Positions 12,130 to 24,329 of a stretch of 64,000 bases of DNA are shown one piece after another (position 1 is the first letter of the stretch; the number at the start of each line of letters is the position of its first letter). Both the position numbers and the translations under genes were made by a program. Location of the stretch: the NCBI GenBank assembly GCA_037976565.1, contig CP137675.1, forward strand, positions 1,683,323 to 1,747,322. The letters run 5' to 3'. This stretch comes from Mesocentrotus franciscanus. Taxonomy: Eukaryota; Echinodermata; Echinoidea; Camarodonta; Strongylocentrotidae. The notes beneath the pieces were generated by a model, which saw only the letters and a program-made list of their open reading frames with translations, had not been told where the DNA came from and ran no database searches.

Positions 12130-12300
12130 CTGTAGTTGCTTTTTTATTTGTTTTGTTTTGTTTTGTTTTCTTCAAGATATTTTTCTATTGATTTGATTTT
12201 TTTTTCTTGATTTTTTTTCTTTTTATTTATCTATATATCTAGTATTATCATTTTTTTTTTTGGGGGGGGTGTCCATGTAAACTTTTTTTTTTCTTTGGGG
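12130..12300 (+). repeat. T-rich and T/G homopolymer tract
   Basis: GTTTT pentamers are followed by long T runs. At about 12250-12270 a T run passes directly into a G run, and a second T-then-G run follows near 12283-12301. This is low-complexity DNA. Confidence 0.8.
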
Positions 12301-13940
12301 GCAGAGGGTGTGCATTTGAGTCTGGTCCTCTTTTTCTGTTGAGTCCTGCTGATTTATATACCTACAATATATAAAGACCCATCTTTTAAAATCTTACTGT
12401 GAAGACATAAATCTTTAAATCTTATCGAAGATCATCATGGATTGAAGTGACTTTACTAATGTTAGTGCTTGCATTTGAAATACTGTATGCTGTCTAAAAC
12501 AGTGTCCACAGAGCAGTTGATGACATCTATCAACACAGTTGGCATAGCTGGCATGCCTTCATGTAACCTAGCCGATGGATGCGATGCTGGTGTATTTATT
12601 ACCAATGAAGGTAGCTGATGTTGTGGTCATGTACATTGGAGCTGCAGCCTATCCTCCCCTTGAACCATAGCCGTAGAACATTGGTCCTATCCACTCACGT
12701 TTTGCAGCCTTCGATGGAAGATTGGTACTTGAGCAGACATCTGGGAATGTGATCGTGGGGGTTGGCTTTTAAGAGTTCAGGTCCATGACAGTGCAAGTGC
12801 TAACCTCTTTGACCTCTTGACATAACATGCCTTCTTCTTCTTCATCATCATCCTTCAGTCTGAGCTCTCAGTGCTCTTCCTCCATAGTGAACTACAAGCT
12901 GGAAAGCCCATTGAAATCCAGGAAACTTGTACACCATCATGCAGGCCCTACATGTACAGTATTGCATACTTTCAGAGATCTTGTGCAGACAAGTGTCCAG
13001 TAACTTACATTGCCTGTCTTTCTTTCTCTACAAATTGAAGAAAAGTTTTTTGACAAAGATTGCACAAATTCTCAGTTTTTTCATTTTACCAACCAATAGT
13101 TATGTTCAGAGGTACATGTTGATTGTCCCATAAAAATACCTTTTTTACGATGTTGTGCCCAAGACATATCATACATTTTGATGTGCCATTTTGTATATTT
13201 GCAATATAATGGGTACAAGTACATGCGTGTCATGTTATTACAAGAAGAAAAAACAGTGTTTCTGCTGTATATAATTTTTCTTCTGTTTTGCTATATACAT
13301 TGCATTGTAAATTGTTTACAAACAGAATATTGATGTGTTACATTGCATTGTAAATTGATTTATATGTACATGTACATGTATATAAACAGAATATTGATGT
13401 ACATCAATGAAGTTTAATAAATACAATACAATACATGTAGGCCTGCAGGAATTCTCATCACATGTTGGTGAGTAATAAGTGAAATCAGACATTTCAATTT
13501 TCATTTATACTTGTAGGCCATTTTGGCAACTTTCTGAGGCAATAATTCAAATGATACATTGTTATTTTTAATGATGGTTACTTTGTAGATTTTATATATT
13601 TTACACAAGGTACGGCACCCATGGTATGGGTGACATAAGTCAGCCTTGATGGCCCAGTTCTTGTTCCATTCATCAACATCAACAAAAGCAGATAAAGATT
13701 TAACTTAAACCGATCACCTGCCTGTTGGCTCTGTGTTTGTCCACTTTCTGTGCTTTTTCCCTCACACCACCTCCCCCTTAATTCCAGTATTAAGTGGCTC
13801 ATCTATTTTTAATGACAAAGTAAATAAATCCTTTAGTCGTCATGGCTACTCTGAAAGGCTACACCTCTGGTCAGTAATTCCTTCTCAGGATACAATGTAG
13901 AATACACAGTACCGGTATGCATACAGTACATGTATATCTG
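12301..13940. other. Mixed-composition intronic stretch without a recognised gene
   Basis: 12420-12910 is less AT-rich than its surroundings but has no long open frame or recognisable motif. 13296-13400 contains two copies of CATTGCATTGTAAATTG followed by AAACAGAATATTGATGT. 13408-13430 reads AATAAATACAATACAATAC, resembling a retroelement 3' tail. Confidence 0.45.
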
Positions 13941-14361
13941 CTTTAAAGGGATACTGAATTGATGAACTTTCTGCCCTAGCGTACTGTTCATCTCACGGTC
14001 AACTTGCCAACATTACATTTAACCCAATACCTCATTTCCGCTTCTCATTGAATTCAATGCGAGAACCAAAAGTGCAGCGAGATACGGGACCATACTGCTA
14101 CAGCTGACCTGAGATGGCGCTAAAGGGGATTTTACAGCAGTGCTTGTAGCAAATTGGGGCTTTAAAGCTTTCATGCATAAATATCAGTCAACATTATTGG
14201 TCTGAGTACAACACTGCTCTATAAAGAGGAGTTTGTACTGAACATTCATGGGGAAGTTATTTTGACCATAAGATTTTTTTTATTGGGGAGCTTGCTTATT
14301 TCATATGTACATGTACATGTACATGTACACCCGTATGCTTGGCACGTTTTACAAGTACATA

Positions 14362-14900
14362 CATGTATATTATTATTATTATTATTACTTATACCGCGCA
14401 TTTCCCATAAGTCCCAAAATGCTTACAGTGAATGAAAATTAAAATTACATAAAATTACAACTACACTGTACAAACTGCAAAAAATATGTGTTTTTAAGGC
14501 CTTTCTGAAGGTAATAACTGATGGAGACTGTCGTATTCTATTAAAGTGGTAGATCATTCCAGTATTTTTAAGCAGTTACAGTAAATGTCCTATCACCGGC
14601 TAATATGCGGGTAACTGAATATGTGAGACGGAGAGGATCACTGGCTGACTTCAATGCCCGGCAGGTGTATACAGGGTGTATGAATTCAAACACGTACTGT
14701 ACATGTATCTAAATATTGTGGAGCTTGATTATTGAGTATTTTGAATACAAACAGGAGTAATTTAAAAATTATTCTTTGTTTTAAAGGAAGCCAGTGTTAT
14801 GATCTCAAGAGTTACTTACATGTAGATGGATGGTCCCTAGAAACCTGAAATATCAATCAGGCTGCCCAATTTTGTAGCCGTTGCACACAATCCAATTATA
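14362..14900 (-). mobile_element. Degenerate interspersed repeat ending in (ATT)n
   Basis: An (ATT)n tract at 14370-14390 adjoins ATACCGCGCATTTCCC, the reverse of the GCGCTTTATA-type sequence seen at the 3' ends of other retroelements here. The following 500 bases have a compositionally distinct, non-intact coding look on the reverse strand. It is probably a truncated retroelement lying in reverse; the family is not identified. Confidence 0.4.
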
Positions 14901-15689
14901 CAACGAACAAGCTACATGTACCTGTATACTTGACGAAGCTGTTCATGATGATCATGGCCCGACTGGAGATGCCGGTATCATCTGAAAATACTATTACAAG
15001 GTTATCATGAATTTCTCATGGTGTAATTATCTGAAAATTGATCTTTTGTATATTCTCAGAATGACTTTTGTTAGACACCTGTAGTCATATGAAGTTATGA
15101 ACAATGTCATTAGAAGTATTGTCTGTAAGTTATCAAAGTATGTCTACAGATAATTTCATGATTTTTTTTCAACTCCCCTTTTTGAAAGAGGATTGAAACA
15201 TCAAGCAAAGGAATTTTAAATAGTTTTCTTATTATCTTGTTACAAAATGAATAGTGTTTCTGAAGTCTACAATATTAGCTCTAACAGATTTTCAAACAAA
15301 AATACTCTGAACTGAAGCAATGCCAAAACTTGGGTACAAATTACTGACTAGCAAAATTGGTTGATAGCAGGGCTGACATGAACAGCATGACGTGTCCTAT
15401 GTTTAGGCCAAATTTGATACAAGTTTTCCTGTTACCCACCCATATAGTCAGAGATAGCAATGAAGGTAGTGAAAATGATTGGACTTCCTTGATTGCTTTG
15501 CCGTGGCTTTGGATTTGGCATGCAACATTGCAAGGGAAAACTTGGCTCTAACTAGTGGCGTGTTCAGACTTCAGAGGATGGGGAATCAAAACCAAACTTG
15601 TTATAAACAACCTTGCATAAAGAATAATTATATGGTACAGAGAAACGTGGTAGAGAACGTTGTACATGTATACAGGAGCTAGTTTTGAA

Positions 15690-16265
15690 GAGGTCAGTTA
15701 TATGACAGCTGGCTAATCATCAGAGCGTGCTCACGTTTAGCCCTGCCCATTTATACAATTTTCGTTCAAAACGATGCTCAAACATGCGTTTCATTAATAC
15801 AATATTCAGACTAGATAAATTTAATTTCAAAAATGTATTTTTATCATAGCTAGTTTACTCATATACATGTACCTGTAGCCATACATGTATGAAGAATTTC
15901 TGTCATCTGAATGGGGGCTACAGACGAGAATCATCATGGCATGTGCTTTGAGTCAAAGGGGAAGAAGATGAGGTACATGTACTTCATATGACAAGTGTCA
16001 TTTTAAAGGTACTTATTAACATTTGTATTGAAGGAAAAATAAAAATATGTGAATTCACTTTTGAGCATGAATATTACATACCCTGTGTTTAGAGTCTCAG
16101 AGCACCAGAATTCATCATAAAGCTATACAAGAATCATATACATTGTACATGTAAATGTAGCTATATAATTAATGAGAACTTTTTGCTAGTCGGAATGTCA
16201 TGTAAATAAATGTTGTATCATAGCGAAACACATGTTTGAGCATCATTTCCAATATAAAATGATTG
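15690..16265. mobile_element. Family B element, copy 1 (degenerate, interrupted)
   Basis: The shared core AGCTGGCTAATCATCAG is at 15707-15723 and is followed by CGTGCTCAC. ACGATGCTCAAACATGCG (near 15770) and GCGAAACACATGTTTGAGC (near 16222) are inverted copies of one another, as in the other family members. Copies lie at 18.8, 46.5, 54.3 and 56.2 kb. Confidence 0.55.
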
Positions 16266-16364
16266 TTTCGGATCAATCGCAACTCTTTGTAATATGGGGC
16301 CCAGTACTCAACTTTGCCTTTAAGGAGTTCTTCTGTAGAGTGTAACTTACCATCTTATCTTACT

Positions 16365-16842
16365 TAAAGGTACTATGTCCCATTTGCAGGCCAAAAAATG
16401 AAAAGGTTAAATTCCAACGGCATTTGAAAGACAATACTAATTTAGAACTTCCCTAAAAAAAAGAGGACTTGAAAATGTCTTTAAGTGGGAAAATAACGAC
16501 TATTAGTTGTCGAATCGATTTAGGAGCTATAGAGCCAGTAAGTAATAGTCTGATTTTTCAGACCAAGAAGTGGGTTATTGATGTAGACAAATGCTCATGT
16601 ACCCTTTACAGCTCATTTTATGTACATGTATGTTATTACCAAAGATGAAAAAAGGCAGTCAGTCACTCAATAGTGTCTGACAGTGAAGTCTAGCAAGTTA
16701 ACGAGTTTCCTTGCATAATTTGAATATTAGGACACTGCTAACGTTTAAATTTCACAGATAGGACATACATGACATATTCATAATTCCTGCAAAGTTCTAC
16801 AGAATTTGATGTTGGCTGCAAAAGGGACATAGTATCTTTAAT
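16365..16842. mobile_element. MITE-like element, TAAAGGTACTATGTCCC ends
   Basis: The left end TAAAGGTACTATGTCCC faces GGGACATAGTATCTTTAA at the right end. The pairing extends into a GCAGGCCAA/TTGGCTGCAA block. The interior of about 440 bp is non-coding. The arrangement is that of a non-autonomous DNA transposon. Confidence 0.75.
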
Positions 16843-17339
16843 ACTGATGACAACTCCTATATTCCTCTCACAACCATTCACAAGTCACACTAATACATAT
16901 ACCATGCTGGGTCTAACATGGGGTTCAAGTTCATGGTGTTTATGTGCGTTGCATCCAACTGTCTATTTCTGTCTTGCCAGGTTACATACATGTACATGTA
17001 CAATTGTACATCTGTGTAATGAAAAAGAAAAGAACGGAAACTGTGCACTCATGAAGCTGATCTTAGAGATTTCTTTAGCAGGGCAGATGTTAGAAGTGTG
17101 CTAAGGAAAACTTTTCAATTGTTCTATTTTTTTCCCTATGCTACAAATGTATGTAGTGATGCACAGAAGTAGAACATTTGTGTAGCCGAGAATTCAATAC
17201 TTGAACAAAATAACACATCATCAAAAATGAGAAAAAAATATTAAGAGAATAAAGAAATGGTAATTTTTAGATATTTTCACAGAGTCTTAATTTCACCTCC
17301 AATGCCTAGATTAGACATTATGGTCCCAACATTTACATA

Positions 17340-17655
17340 AATCTTGTACACTTACATGTATTCCTTGAGCAAGGCATTTAATCTACATTGCTCCTCTCCA
17401 CCCAGGTGTTAAATGGGTACTTGTACCTGATGTCATAGTGGTTGGATTGGCACATGCGTGCCCGTAAAAAGGTGACTAGCTGGAATGCTCCCCAGGGAGT
17501 GGAGAATGTGCACTGCAATGTGCACTGCAATGTGCAAAATAGTAATTTAAAACAGTGATTAGGGTGATGATAGTACATTAAGCCCTTTGTTCAGGTAATG
17601 GAAAAGCGCTATATAAGAAACCGGTGTTGTTGTTGTTGTTGTTGTTGGTGTTGTG
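17340..17655 (+). mobile_element. SINE-like element, copy 1, with (GTT)n end
   Basis: The body shares CTCCACCCAGGTGTTAAATG (17397-17416) and TGGAATGCTCCCCAGGGAGT (17481-17500) with the tRNA-headed element at 30.5 kb. It ends in AAGCGCTATATAAGAAACC and (GTT)n. The tRNA-like head is not recognisable, so the copy is 5'-truncated or decayed. A 12-base GTGCACTGCAAT unit is duplicated at 17507-17530. Confidence 0.75.
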
Positions 17656-18258
17656 TGTTTGTCATGTGTATTGTATACTTTACTCTCTAGCCATAGATGT
17701 ATTTATATGCCCAGCATCTGCCCACTCTTGAAACATGATCATTATCCATTTTGGGGGGGATGGTTCCTTTATAAATTTACAGTAAATCTGTTGGAAGCAG
17801 TGACGTACTTGTACATGTACATGTAGGCTTCCATGAATTGTAGAAGATAACAATTGCAGACAGAAAACCTAACTTTTCTCCAATTTTGAGACATTGTCGC
17901 CACTCATGTTCAATTCAATCATGGAAATGGTCGTGCCACAGCAGGAAACTCCATATATGGCACCAGGGGCCAAGCGGAGTTTGATTCACATAATGTTCTC
18001 TATGGTATTTACTTCTTCATACCAAAAACAGGAAATGGGGATTTGGTATATGCTGTCGACAGTAGCATATTGGGCTCAATGCTACATATTTAGGTGCGGA
18101 TTGATCCATAGGAAACGTTCTGTTCTATTCTGTAGACTTGATGAACTTCCCAGAGGTACGGTGTGGAGGTGTATATGGTTGTGGTATAGTCTTGGCCACA
18201 TGCATTAGTGGTTTCCTTTTGTTTTTGCTTGCAAGGGCATTTACCCGACCCCAATATA

Positions 18259-18700
18259 GGTCGCGTTTATCGACCAAATTTTTGCCTAGAATCAGCATTT
18301 TCAAACGTCTTTCAGGCAAATTTTAAGGCGATAAACGCAAAGCCCTATTTCAAACGTCTTTAGATATGGGCATATTGTAACGCCAAAAAAGGTGCGTTTT
18401 GAATGTGACATACAGCCAGAATCACGTTTCTGAGACACGATAAACGCAAAGCTGTTTTGAACCCCACATACAAATCGGACCTTTACCATATAGCTCTATG
18501 GACCTTCCCAGGCTAATCTGCTTCCAGGGTCAAACGGCGCAAAGCAGCTGCGCAGAGACAAGGCCTTTATTTTGAATCGTGAAGAGACGATAAACGTGAC
18601 ATCCCGAGAATCACGTTCGTATAGTGGGGTTCGATAGTGGGGTTCGATAGTGGGGTTCGATATGTACATATCTGACGGCAAGACCCGATAAACGCACCCA
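18259..18700. mobile_element. Family A element, copy 1, with five CGATAAACGC motifs
   Basis: It is flanked by TA on both sides. The left end GGTCGCGTTTATCG faces CGATAAACGCACCC on the right. CGATAAACGC or a one-base variant occurs five times: 18263 (reverse), 18329, 18438, 18588 and 18686. 18621-18662 repeats GTGGGGTTCGATA three times, where the other copy has one. A second copy lies at 57823-58211. No transposase is encoded. Confidence 0.8.
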
Positions 18701-18774
18701 TAGACTACCAAACTATACGTAAGTCATATACATTTTTTCCTAGTCAATGTTGTGTAAAGAAACATGTACTGAAA

Positions 18775-19175
18775 CATCATATAGCGAAACGCCTGTTTGA
18801 GCATCGTTATGAATAAAAAATTGATGAAGTTAAAGGGTCCCGCTCTAATTTGAACATTGTATCATACAAAAATCATACATTCGTAACATGGGATGGCTTA
18901 TCATGAGTGCACACTGATGACTGGTCAGCTGTCAGGTCAAGTTTATACAATGTTTCTTTATACAACGTTTCTTTATACAACGTTTCGTTATACGTTTCTC
19001 AACTTTCTGAGATGTTGTTATCCAATGAGTGCACCTCTTTCACTATATGATGATTCTTTATTTGATATTTCTTTAAATGAAGTTTCATATAATTTCCTCT
19101 ACAGTTTGAACAGGTTATTAGTGTTATTATTATATTTTTGTAGGAACAATGCAGATTTCAATAGTGGCATTTGTG
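18775..19175. mobile_element. Family B element, copy 2
   Basis: It contains GCGAAACGCCTGTTTGAGC (18785-18803), the core CACTGATGACTGGTCAGCT (18912-18930), tandem ATACAACGTTTCTTT units and, near the right end, AGTTTGAACAGGTTATTAG. These blocks occur in the same order in the 54.3-kb copy. Confidence 0.6.
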
Positions 19176-22009
19176 GATCTTAAAGAATTTTGTTGGATTT
19201 TGAAAAATGTCAATGAGGTAGTATTTAGGACATACTTTATACCAGTTTAATGTCTGCAGCACAGACTCTAAAAACACAATTCCATCAAGTCTTGTTCTGA
19301 CTATAATGCTGTCAGTCTCTGGCTGTGTCAAAAACAAAAAAAGGAACAGCTGTACATGTACATTGTGCTGCACAGGGCCTATTGCCTAAAAAGTCAGAGA
19401 TGACTGAATTGCAGTTCCAAATGCTGATGGCATTACAGATTGAATCCCAAAACCACACTTGGTTAATTTGTCATTTTCCCCTACTGCATTAAATGGTCAA
19501 TTAAGTTTAGATAAGGAAGTTAAAACTTCTTCCACAAATCTACAGAAAATCACATTTCGTTTATGATAAAGACCTCCCTTTCTTGTTTATTAACCAATGC
19601 TCTGCAATTATGAGTAATAATGCAGTTAAGTAAGTACTCTATTGAATCGTTTATTTATGTTTGACTGCTCTGAGCGTGATGCTTGACAATAAAACACCAC
19701 AAAGCCATCATATGTGATGATATACTATACAATGTACACAAATTACATTTATGCTGCTCAATTGTTCCGTTTGGGATTTACCCAATGAGTTCTGAAAAGA
19801 ATAAAGTTACTACTGTATTCTTAGCCACATATTTCTGACATAAATTTTACATGTACAATTTTATTTCCTCTTTTAAACAATACCTCATGTTTTGTTTTTA
19901 AAGTAGAATAATAGTTAATATTTTACTTTTATGATTAACTGCATATAGAAAGTAGGGCCTAGGAGATAGTTTTACATACTTTATGAAATCTATGTTTCCA
20001 TGTATTGTTTTAAAAAAAATTATGATGCCTTCCCTTGTACATGTACTGTAGCTACTGTATAAACAAAGGTAAAACAATAAAAAAAAAAATAATAATAATA
20101 ACGGATGTCAGTTCTGGAGAGAAAAAAATACAGTTATAAAAGTTTCACTAGTTTTGTAATATCCAGCATGGTTTTGACCCTTACGAATTATAGTTGTGTT
20201 TCATCCCTCCTACTCTCAAAAACTGGCCTGTTCAATAATAAATGCTGACAAACAGTATTATCTGGGTTACGTCTTGCTTGTGGACTCCAGTACATTTTGG
20301 GTTTTGATTTGTTTCTTGTACTGTAAGACCAGAACATTTTCATGCATGAAATGTTTGTGAATTTTGCAAATGGTTCAGATTTACAAGAGGTTCATGCTGC
20401 ACACAAATGACACAACATTCAGATTACATTGAAATTTATAAAGTTTGTTGCAACAAAAGTGGCTCTTGTTTACCATTGACGAAATTGGCTGGTTTTACAC
20501 TATTTTAACAACTTTATTGATGATACTACTCTTATTTGTTTAAAATCCTTTTTGGGGTCGGCTAGAGATGGGAATCATATTCCACAAGAAATCCCATTAT
20601 GAACATTTACTCTTTAATATAAACTTCTACAATGAACAGACATACTGCTTGCATGTGCTTTTTAAAAACCCATAGTATTCATTTATACATTTGTATGTCA
20701 AAGGTACATTTATGTACCAACATACACTTAAAGATAATATTTCATAACCTTATTTTTATGTTACATGTAAATACTAGATTTGGAGTTCCAAAGGTAAACT
20801 GATTCCTTAGTCACTGTTCCGGTCGTGCCTTTTGCTTCCATATAAATGTAAATCGATTATGCAGGGCTACAAATATTCAAACAATGAAGCTCACCAAACA
20901 ACTCCTGACTACAGGTCTGTCATGTGCAGATTTATGAAAAGATTTAGCAAGGAAAAAAATCTGACCAGACTCGTAGTCGACACTCAGACAGGAAAAATGA
21001 TTCACATTTTTTCCTCTTGCTGTAATTTGCATGGAAATGGGTGCAAAGATTGTTTTCATTTCTTGCTGCTCATGAGATCAGTCACTGGATCAGCAGAAGG
21101 AAACAGCATCAACTACATGTACATGTAGACGAGTTAGGAAATCGTCTATTCAGTGCCAGATGGGCATTAAAGGTATTTTCTAAGGTAAATTTGCCTCTGA
21201 TTCTAAACAAAATCCTCATGCTGCAATCATAATTATAAACCTTTAGGTCAGAAATGAATCCCATGACTTTTACAAGCCAATTGTATGTTTGATTTTCAAG
21301 ATACATGTACAAGTATTTATGATTAGAATTTGAAATTTGAAAAACCGTTTTCCCAATGGTTTTTATAACACTACAGTCTATTGGGGAAAATGAGTATGGT
21401 AAAACCGGTCACTCGAAGATTTTTACTTTTTTGAAGCACTTCATGATATTTTGAAGCACAATTTTTTTAGGGCTTCAATATTACACCATATCACAGACAC
21501 TGATAACACGTAGGGCCATGCATCTCAGATTTGTAAAACTGGAAACATTGTTAAACAATGCCATTAAACTCTTTGTTATGCATGAGTTAATGCCTTTCTG
21601 CACGACTACACACTAACTTTTTGTTGTTAGGACTCCAAACTCAAATTTGCGGGCTTATATGCATTAAGCCCTATGTAGAAACTCTGAAATTTTGGTGCCT
21701 GTTTAAATGTCGAGCACTGCCTTCTGGCTCTAATTCTAAACAGACAAAATATTGCTTTCAGCTCAAGGAAATATATTATGGTTCGTCTTCTACATACATT
21801 GTTTGTACATTGTATGTAGAAATATTGTTTTGAAATTAATTATGTTCAACTTTCATTTTTGCATTTTGCATATAATAAAAAGTGAAGAAATGAAGTATGC
21901 CTGAATTTTGTGATTTTCGGTTGATTAAAGTTCACAGATCTACATTTATGCAGACCCTTTTTTAAATAAATCAAGCTGACCGTTTCTGAATAGATGCATG
22001 TACATGTAT
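19176..22009. other. AT-rich intronic DNA without recognised genes
   Basis: It has an A-run with AATAAT repeats at 20070-20100 and several TACATGTA words. The open frames around 20832-21232 overlap on both strands and resemble no known protein. Confidence 0.5.
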
Positions 22010-22076
22010 CTGTTGAGAGCCAGAGGGGCGTTAACTACACTCATGGCTAAATATGATCCCATGTGACTCTCAGCAG
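22010..22076. repeat. Family D palindrome at 22.0 kb
   Basis: CTGTTGAGAGCCAGAGGGGC on the left faces GTGACTCTCAGCAG on the right about 35 bases later. It is a small fold-back of the recurring GAGAGCCAGAAGGG family. Confidence 0.65.
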
Positions 22077-22235
22077 AGGTTGTACATAGGCTAAGTTTAT
22101 AAGAGAGTGACAATCAAATCAGAAAGATTTCCTTCAATTCTTAACTTCTTAATTATGATGATGAGATAATCTTCCACATGGTACATGTACTGATGGCATT
22201 CCATTTTGAAGAAAAACTTCCGTGAGCAGATGTGC

Positions 22236-22364
22236 AGCAAAACAGAAGTGGCAAAATTGTCTGAAACCAGCAAAACAGTCCACAAGCGGCAAAACAGTCC
22301 GAAAGTGGCACAACCGTCCGAAAGCGGCACAACCGTCCGAAAGCGGCACAACTGTCTGAGAGTG
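22236..22364 (+). repeat. Minisatellite, 19-bp unit, six units plus a partial
   Basis: Units start in exact 19-base register at 22251, 22270, 22289, 22308, 22327 and 22346. The consensus is GCAMAACMGTCCGAAAGCG. A shortened unit precedes them. The two central units (22308, 22327) are identical, which suggests recent slippage. Confidence 0.92.
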
Positions 22365-23630
22365 CTAAGAACTTGAGACATGCATGTCAACGCAGATCAG
22401 GGTCATTAGGGTATACTCAGACTCTGCCTTCACGCTGTGACCAAATAGCTGGCTCTTCTGTAGCTTTTTTTCCTGCCATTCAGGTTGAAACTGATTCCTC
22501 CATTATGATCTCAGAAATCCGGGAGGAGTCTGGCCCAATCTTTGACAAGATCAACAGACCTTGCGCTATTGTACTTGTATGTACGTGTACATGTTTATAT
22601 TCATTTATAGTCTGGCTTGTAGGTGAAGAAGAGGCTTCTTATTTTACTATATGGCTGATGAAATCCCTTGCCTTGTGGCATCATCAGAGTACAGAATAAT
22701 GTTTATCATTTGACATTTTCGAGATTACAATTGCTTTTGAAAACTATTTTCCCATAAAATAAGTCTTTCTCTTTCTAACATTTTGATTTTTATTAGCACC
22801 TACATTCAACTCCTTGGGCTCCGCTACAAATGTTTATTTATGTAAAACCCTTTAACTCTTTATTCACCATGGAATTAAACGCTAGACTGCCACATTGCCT
22901 GGAGTATATTGAACATGTACACACTGTTAGAGATGAAAATCAACTCCGGCAGCTCACTGTTTGTGCAATCGGTTGACTATAGCAGGTAAAGAGTAAATGT
23001 ACAATTGTCATTGACAACATGTGTAAATTTGGAAATTAAAGGAAACTGCATGTCTTTGCAAGACCATGTTGGACTACTCTATGCAGTCGCTGTCTGTTTG
23101 TAGGGACAACTTCTGTCTTACATCTCCTCTAGATAAAATGAAATATGGGTGGCCCCTTTACAAATTAATTCCTGTCTCTAAGGCATTTCAGTTTTTCTGC
23201 ACAGAATTTTTATTGAAGCTAAGTTTTCCTCATTCATTATTTACGTAATCAAACATGGGCGGTACGTGAAGGTGGAGTCTGCAAACATATTGAATTATTC
23301 CACTGAAGGACTGCCCTTTGCCCCTTAACTTTTCCACTATTGAATTTCTTGCTAGGCAAATATAATAGGTACTAAGTTAATAGGAACTAAACAGGTATTT
23401 TCTTTGAACATTTTCTTTCCCATAATTTAATTGTAAGATCCAAACCCCATATTAGGAAATTGGTATTTCAAGCTTTTTGCTATGAAAGGACCAAAAAATA
23501 TCTCTGACGCTGAGTGATGTGAGACTGCATGTGTAGTTGCTTTATATGAAATAAACTTCTTGTTGTAATTTGTATCAATATTGTAGACAATGAGTCATAT
23601 GAATAATGCATATTTCTAGGGGCAGGGCGT
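22365..23630. other. Unrecognised intronic DNA
   Basis: It is AT-rich. The open frame at 22373-22699 has no recognisable motif or splice context. No repeat family was matched here. Confidence 0.5.
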
Positions 23631-23890
23631 AACTCCTTCAAATGGAGTATTCCTGGCCACTATTACAATATCTTTCTTTTTTTGTTTCTTTTCCCCACTA
23701 ATACAATTTGTTTATTATAACCTGTGGAGCAAAAGGAGCAAAAATTTGATTAATTAAACTTATTAACTTCTTCAAATGGAGTATTCATGGCCACTATTAG
23801 TATTACAATATCTTTCTTTTTTGTTTCTTTTCCCCACTAATACAATATTTTAAACCCAGGGAGTAAAAAATCTGATTAATTAAACTTGCT
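23631..23890 (+). repeat. Tandem duplication, about 130-bp unit, two copies
   Basis: CTTCAAATGGAGTATTC, GGCCACTATTA, ACAATATCTTTCTTTTT, CCCCACTAATACAAT and GATTAATTAAACTT occur in the same order twice. The units start near 23635 and 23768, and the second has small insertions and deletions. Confidence 0.85.
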
Positions 23891-24260
23891 ATAACATGCA
23901 TGAAATCAAAAGACAGTTGATGAATATATGCAAATTGTAGAGTAGTTCTATAGAGGAACACGTTCTCTTTGTTCAGATTTTTGTTCTACCGGTATTGCAA
24001 ATATGTTCCTTGTTCTTGTGCAATTAAATGTGTTCCTTTCAGCTGGAGTTCTCTCTGTCGTGCAGTGACACACCCCTAAAACAGGGCTAATGACTGTAAA
24101 TGGGGAGGCAAGGTGTGGGAAAACAGGGTCCCCTGCTACTCCGCAACGGAAATGTGCTGGCCAGCCAGGCAAATTATGATATGGAATGAATGAAATGAAT
24201 GTAGGCCTACATGTACATTTGTATGTTCTTCTAAATGGAGGTTGTATTATGTGTACATAT

Positions 24261-24285
24261 GTTTAGAGCCAGAAGGGCATTAGCT
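24261..24285 (+). repeat. Family D single arm at 24.3 kb
   Basis: GTTTAGAGCCAGAAGGGCAT matches the family D arm. No facing arm was recognised nearby. Confidence 0.5.
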
Positions 24286-24329
24286 CATATCACTTTGCAC
24301 AGAGTCAATAGGATGCAATTTTAATGATT

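Noticed and set aside
12420..12910. Possible exon in a less AT-rich stretch
   Set aside because: No frame is open for long, no splice-bounded conserved segment is visible and no motif is recognisable.
18496..18711. Reverse-strand frame whose C-terminal part is nearly identical to one at 58039-58224
   Set aside because: The similarity follows from the two family A copies being similar DNA. There is no start conservation and no known protein family, and the frame crosses the element end.
22097..22390. Cysteine-rich repeat protein on the reverse strand
   Set aside because: The apparent repeats (for example FRTVLP and FGRLC) come from a 19-base minisatellite, which is not a multiple of three, so the frame shifts every unit.
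23631..23890. CRISPR-like or regular spaced repeat arrays anywhere, including this duplication
   Set aside because: Repeats here are simple tandem duplications or dispersed transposons, and the genome is eukaryotic. There are no regular unique spacers.
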